From: Yoonia sp.
GTDB taxonomy: Bacteria; Pseudomonadota; Alphaproteobacteria; Rhodobacterales; Rhodobacteraceae
NCBI GenBank assembly: GCA_020627605.1
Contig: JAHDGO010000094.1
Span: 1 to 7,461 of the forward strand
DNA length: 7,461 bases
Reading direction: 5' to 3'
Part shown: in pieces, positions 7,045-7,461 of the stretch
How positions within the stretch are numbered: position 1 is the first letter of the stretch
How the letters are laid out: every line of letters starts with the position of its first letter
Notes under the pieces: generated by a model
Seen by the model: the letters and a program-made list of their open reading frames with translations, nothing else
Told to the model about the DNA's origin: nothing
Databases searched by the model: none
Translations under genes and position numbers: made by a program

Positions 7045-7058
7045 TTGATCTGTGTCAA
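7045..7058 (-). promoter_or_regulatory. FnrL/FixK-type binding site (anaerobox) upstream of ccoG
   Basis: TTGATCTGTGTCAA matches the FNR/FixK/FnrL pattern TTGAT-N4-(A/G)TCAA with both half-sites intact. It is centred at 7051.5, about 41 bases from the start of transcription inferred from the TAATGT box. Low-oxygen induction of ccoNOQP and ccoGHIS by FnrL or FixK is established in rhodobacters and rhizobia, and the site and context here agree. Which member of the Crp/Fnr superfamily binds it cannot be told from the site. Confidence 0.85.
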
Positions 7059-7061
7059 GAA

Positions 7062-7101
7062 TCCCGGAACGGCTGATGTTGCGAACAGGGCCGTTCCGGG
7101 A
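7062..7101 (-). terminator. Terminator-like stem-loop after ccoP
   Basis: A perfect 12-bp GC-rich inverted repeat (TCCCGGAACGGC at 7062-7073, GCCGTTCCGGGA at 7090-7101) with a 16-base loop. On the transcribed minus strand it is followed by ATTCTTG, only a weak T-tract, so read-through from ccoP into ccoG is plausible. Its left edge is 3 bases from the FnrL box. It probably ends most ccoNOQP transcripts or stabilises their 3' end. Confidence 0.7.
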
Positions 7102-7104
7102 CTG

Positions 7105-7130
7105 AGGACCGCCCGACGCGGGGCCGTCCT
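7105..7130 (-). other. Second stem-loop after ccoP
   Basis: AGGAC (7105-7109) pairs with GTCCT (7126-7130); after one C-C mismatch, GCCC (7111-7114) pairs with GGGC (7121-7124), closing a 6-base loop. It lies 13 bases after the ccoP stop codon and just before the stronger terminator-like stem. No T-run follows. It may protect the ccoP 3' end from exonucleases; this is inferred from position. Confidence 0.35.
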
Positions 7131-7143
7131 GTGGGGTTATTGG

Positions 7144-7461
7144 CTATTCGCCGCCGCCCAGCGCGTGCACATAGGCTGTGACCGCGCGCACGTCGGCATC
7201 GCTCAGCCGTTCGCCCCATGCGGGCATCACGCCAAAGCGGGCGTTGGCGATGGAATTGGCCACGTCTGCGGCCTCGCCACCGTAAAGCCAGATTGCGTCG
7301 GCCAGATTGGGTGCGCCGATGGCCCTGTCACCCAGACCGGTCTCACCATGGCAGGCAGCACAATTGTCGGCGAAAAGCGCGGCGCCCGCGCTGACAGGTG
7401 CCGCATCCTGGTCACTGCCGGAAAGTGACAGGACATAGGCGACCGTCGCGTCGATCTCTTC
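7144..7461 (-). CDS. ccoP: cbb3-type cytochrome c oxidase dihaem subunit CcoP (C-terminal part only)
   Basis: The last 105 residues of the membrane-anchored dihaem cytochrome c subunit that passes electrons to the cbb3 oxidase core. The frame is open at the right edge and ends with TAG at 7144-7146. It contains one c-type haem attachment motif, CAACH (residues 34-38 of this fragment), and the downstream methionine ligand in GVMPAWGERLSD (77-88), followed by the ending AYVHALGGGE typical of CcoP. This is the second (C-terminal) haem domain; the membrane anchor and first haem domain lie outside the window. ccoN, ccoO and ccoQ are expected further right. The spacer to ccoG (6999-7143) holds two stem-loops and an FnrL promoter. 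Confidence 0.94.
   Translation of the reverse strand, partial: EEIDATVAYVLSLSGSDQDAAPVSAGAALFADNCAACHGETGLGDRAIGAPNLADAIWLYGGEAADVANSIANARFGVMPAWGERLSDADVRAVTAYVHALGGGE

Noticed and set aside
1..7461. Search for a mobile element, CRISPR array, tRNA/rRNA, toxin-antitoxin or novel defence system
   Set aside because: No terminal repeats, transposase-like frames, spaced direct repeats or RNA-gene signatures were seen; every large coding region belongs to a known transporter, regulator or cbb3 oxidase family.

Overview
The window reads as a stretch of chromosome from an alphaproteobacterium, most probably a member of the Rhodobacteraceae (Roseobacter-type marine or soil bacterium). The reasons are the high G+C content, the gene order ccoP-ccoGHIS with an FnrL/FixK-type box in front of ccoG, and a FrcB/FrcC-like sugar ABC transporter with a divergent ROK regulator. 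The species assignment is inference from family resemblance only.

Left part (1-2837): a carbohydrate uptake locus. On the minus strand lie the gene for a periplasmic sugar-binding protein (FrcB-like, 434-1453) and, 103 bases downstream, the first 110 codons of the membrane permease (FrcC-like, 1-330, running off the left edge). The 103-base gap between them holds two adjacent perfect stem-loops. Facing away on the plus strand is a ROK-family repressor (1626-2837) that has lost both the zinc site and the glycine-rich phosphate loop of ROK sugar kinases. The 172-base divergent spacer carries an AT-rich patch with two palindromes, a TTGACA promoter element and a TATATC element. It is the natural place for the operator by which the regulator would control both the transporter and itself.

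Right part (2874-7461): the accessory half of the cbb3-type cytochrome c oxidase locus, all on the minus strand. From right to left: the end of ccoP (dihaem cytochrome c subunit), a 145-base spacer, then ccoG, ccoH, ccoI and ccoS. The last four are joined by three successive ATGA start/stop overlaps and so are almost certainly one translationally coupled operon. CcoG (cupric reductase/ferredoxin-like), CcoI (Cu+ P1B-ATPase), CcoH and CcoS together supply copper to, and assemble, the oxidase encoded upstream. The ccoP-ccoG spacer has a 12-bp terminator-like stem-loop, a perfect FnrL box and a well-placed -10 element, so ccoGHIS probably has its own low-oxygen-induced promoter.

The two loci converge at 2838-2873 with only 36 bases between them. 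I found no mobile element, CRISPR array, RNA gene or clearly new system. The window is well-understood metabolism and respiration, and the points worth checking are regulatory: the candidate ROK operators, the FnrL promoter layout, and a 10-base complementarity between the ccoP terminator loop and the ccoG ribosome-binding site.
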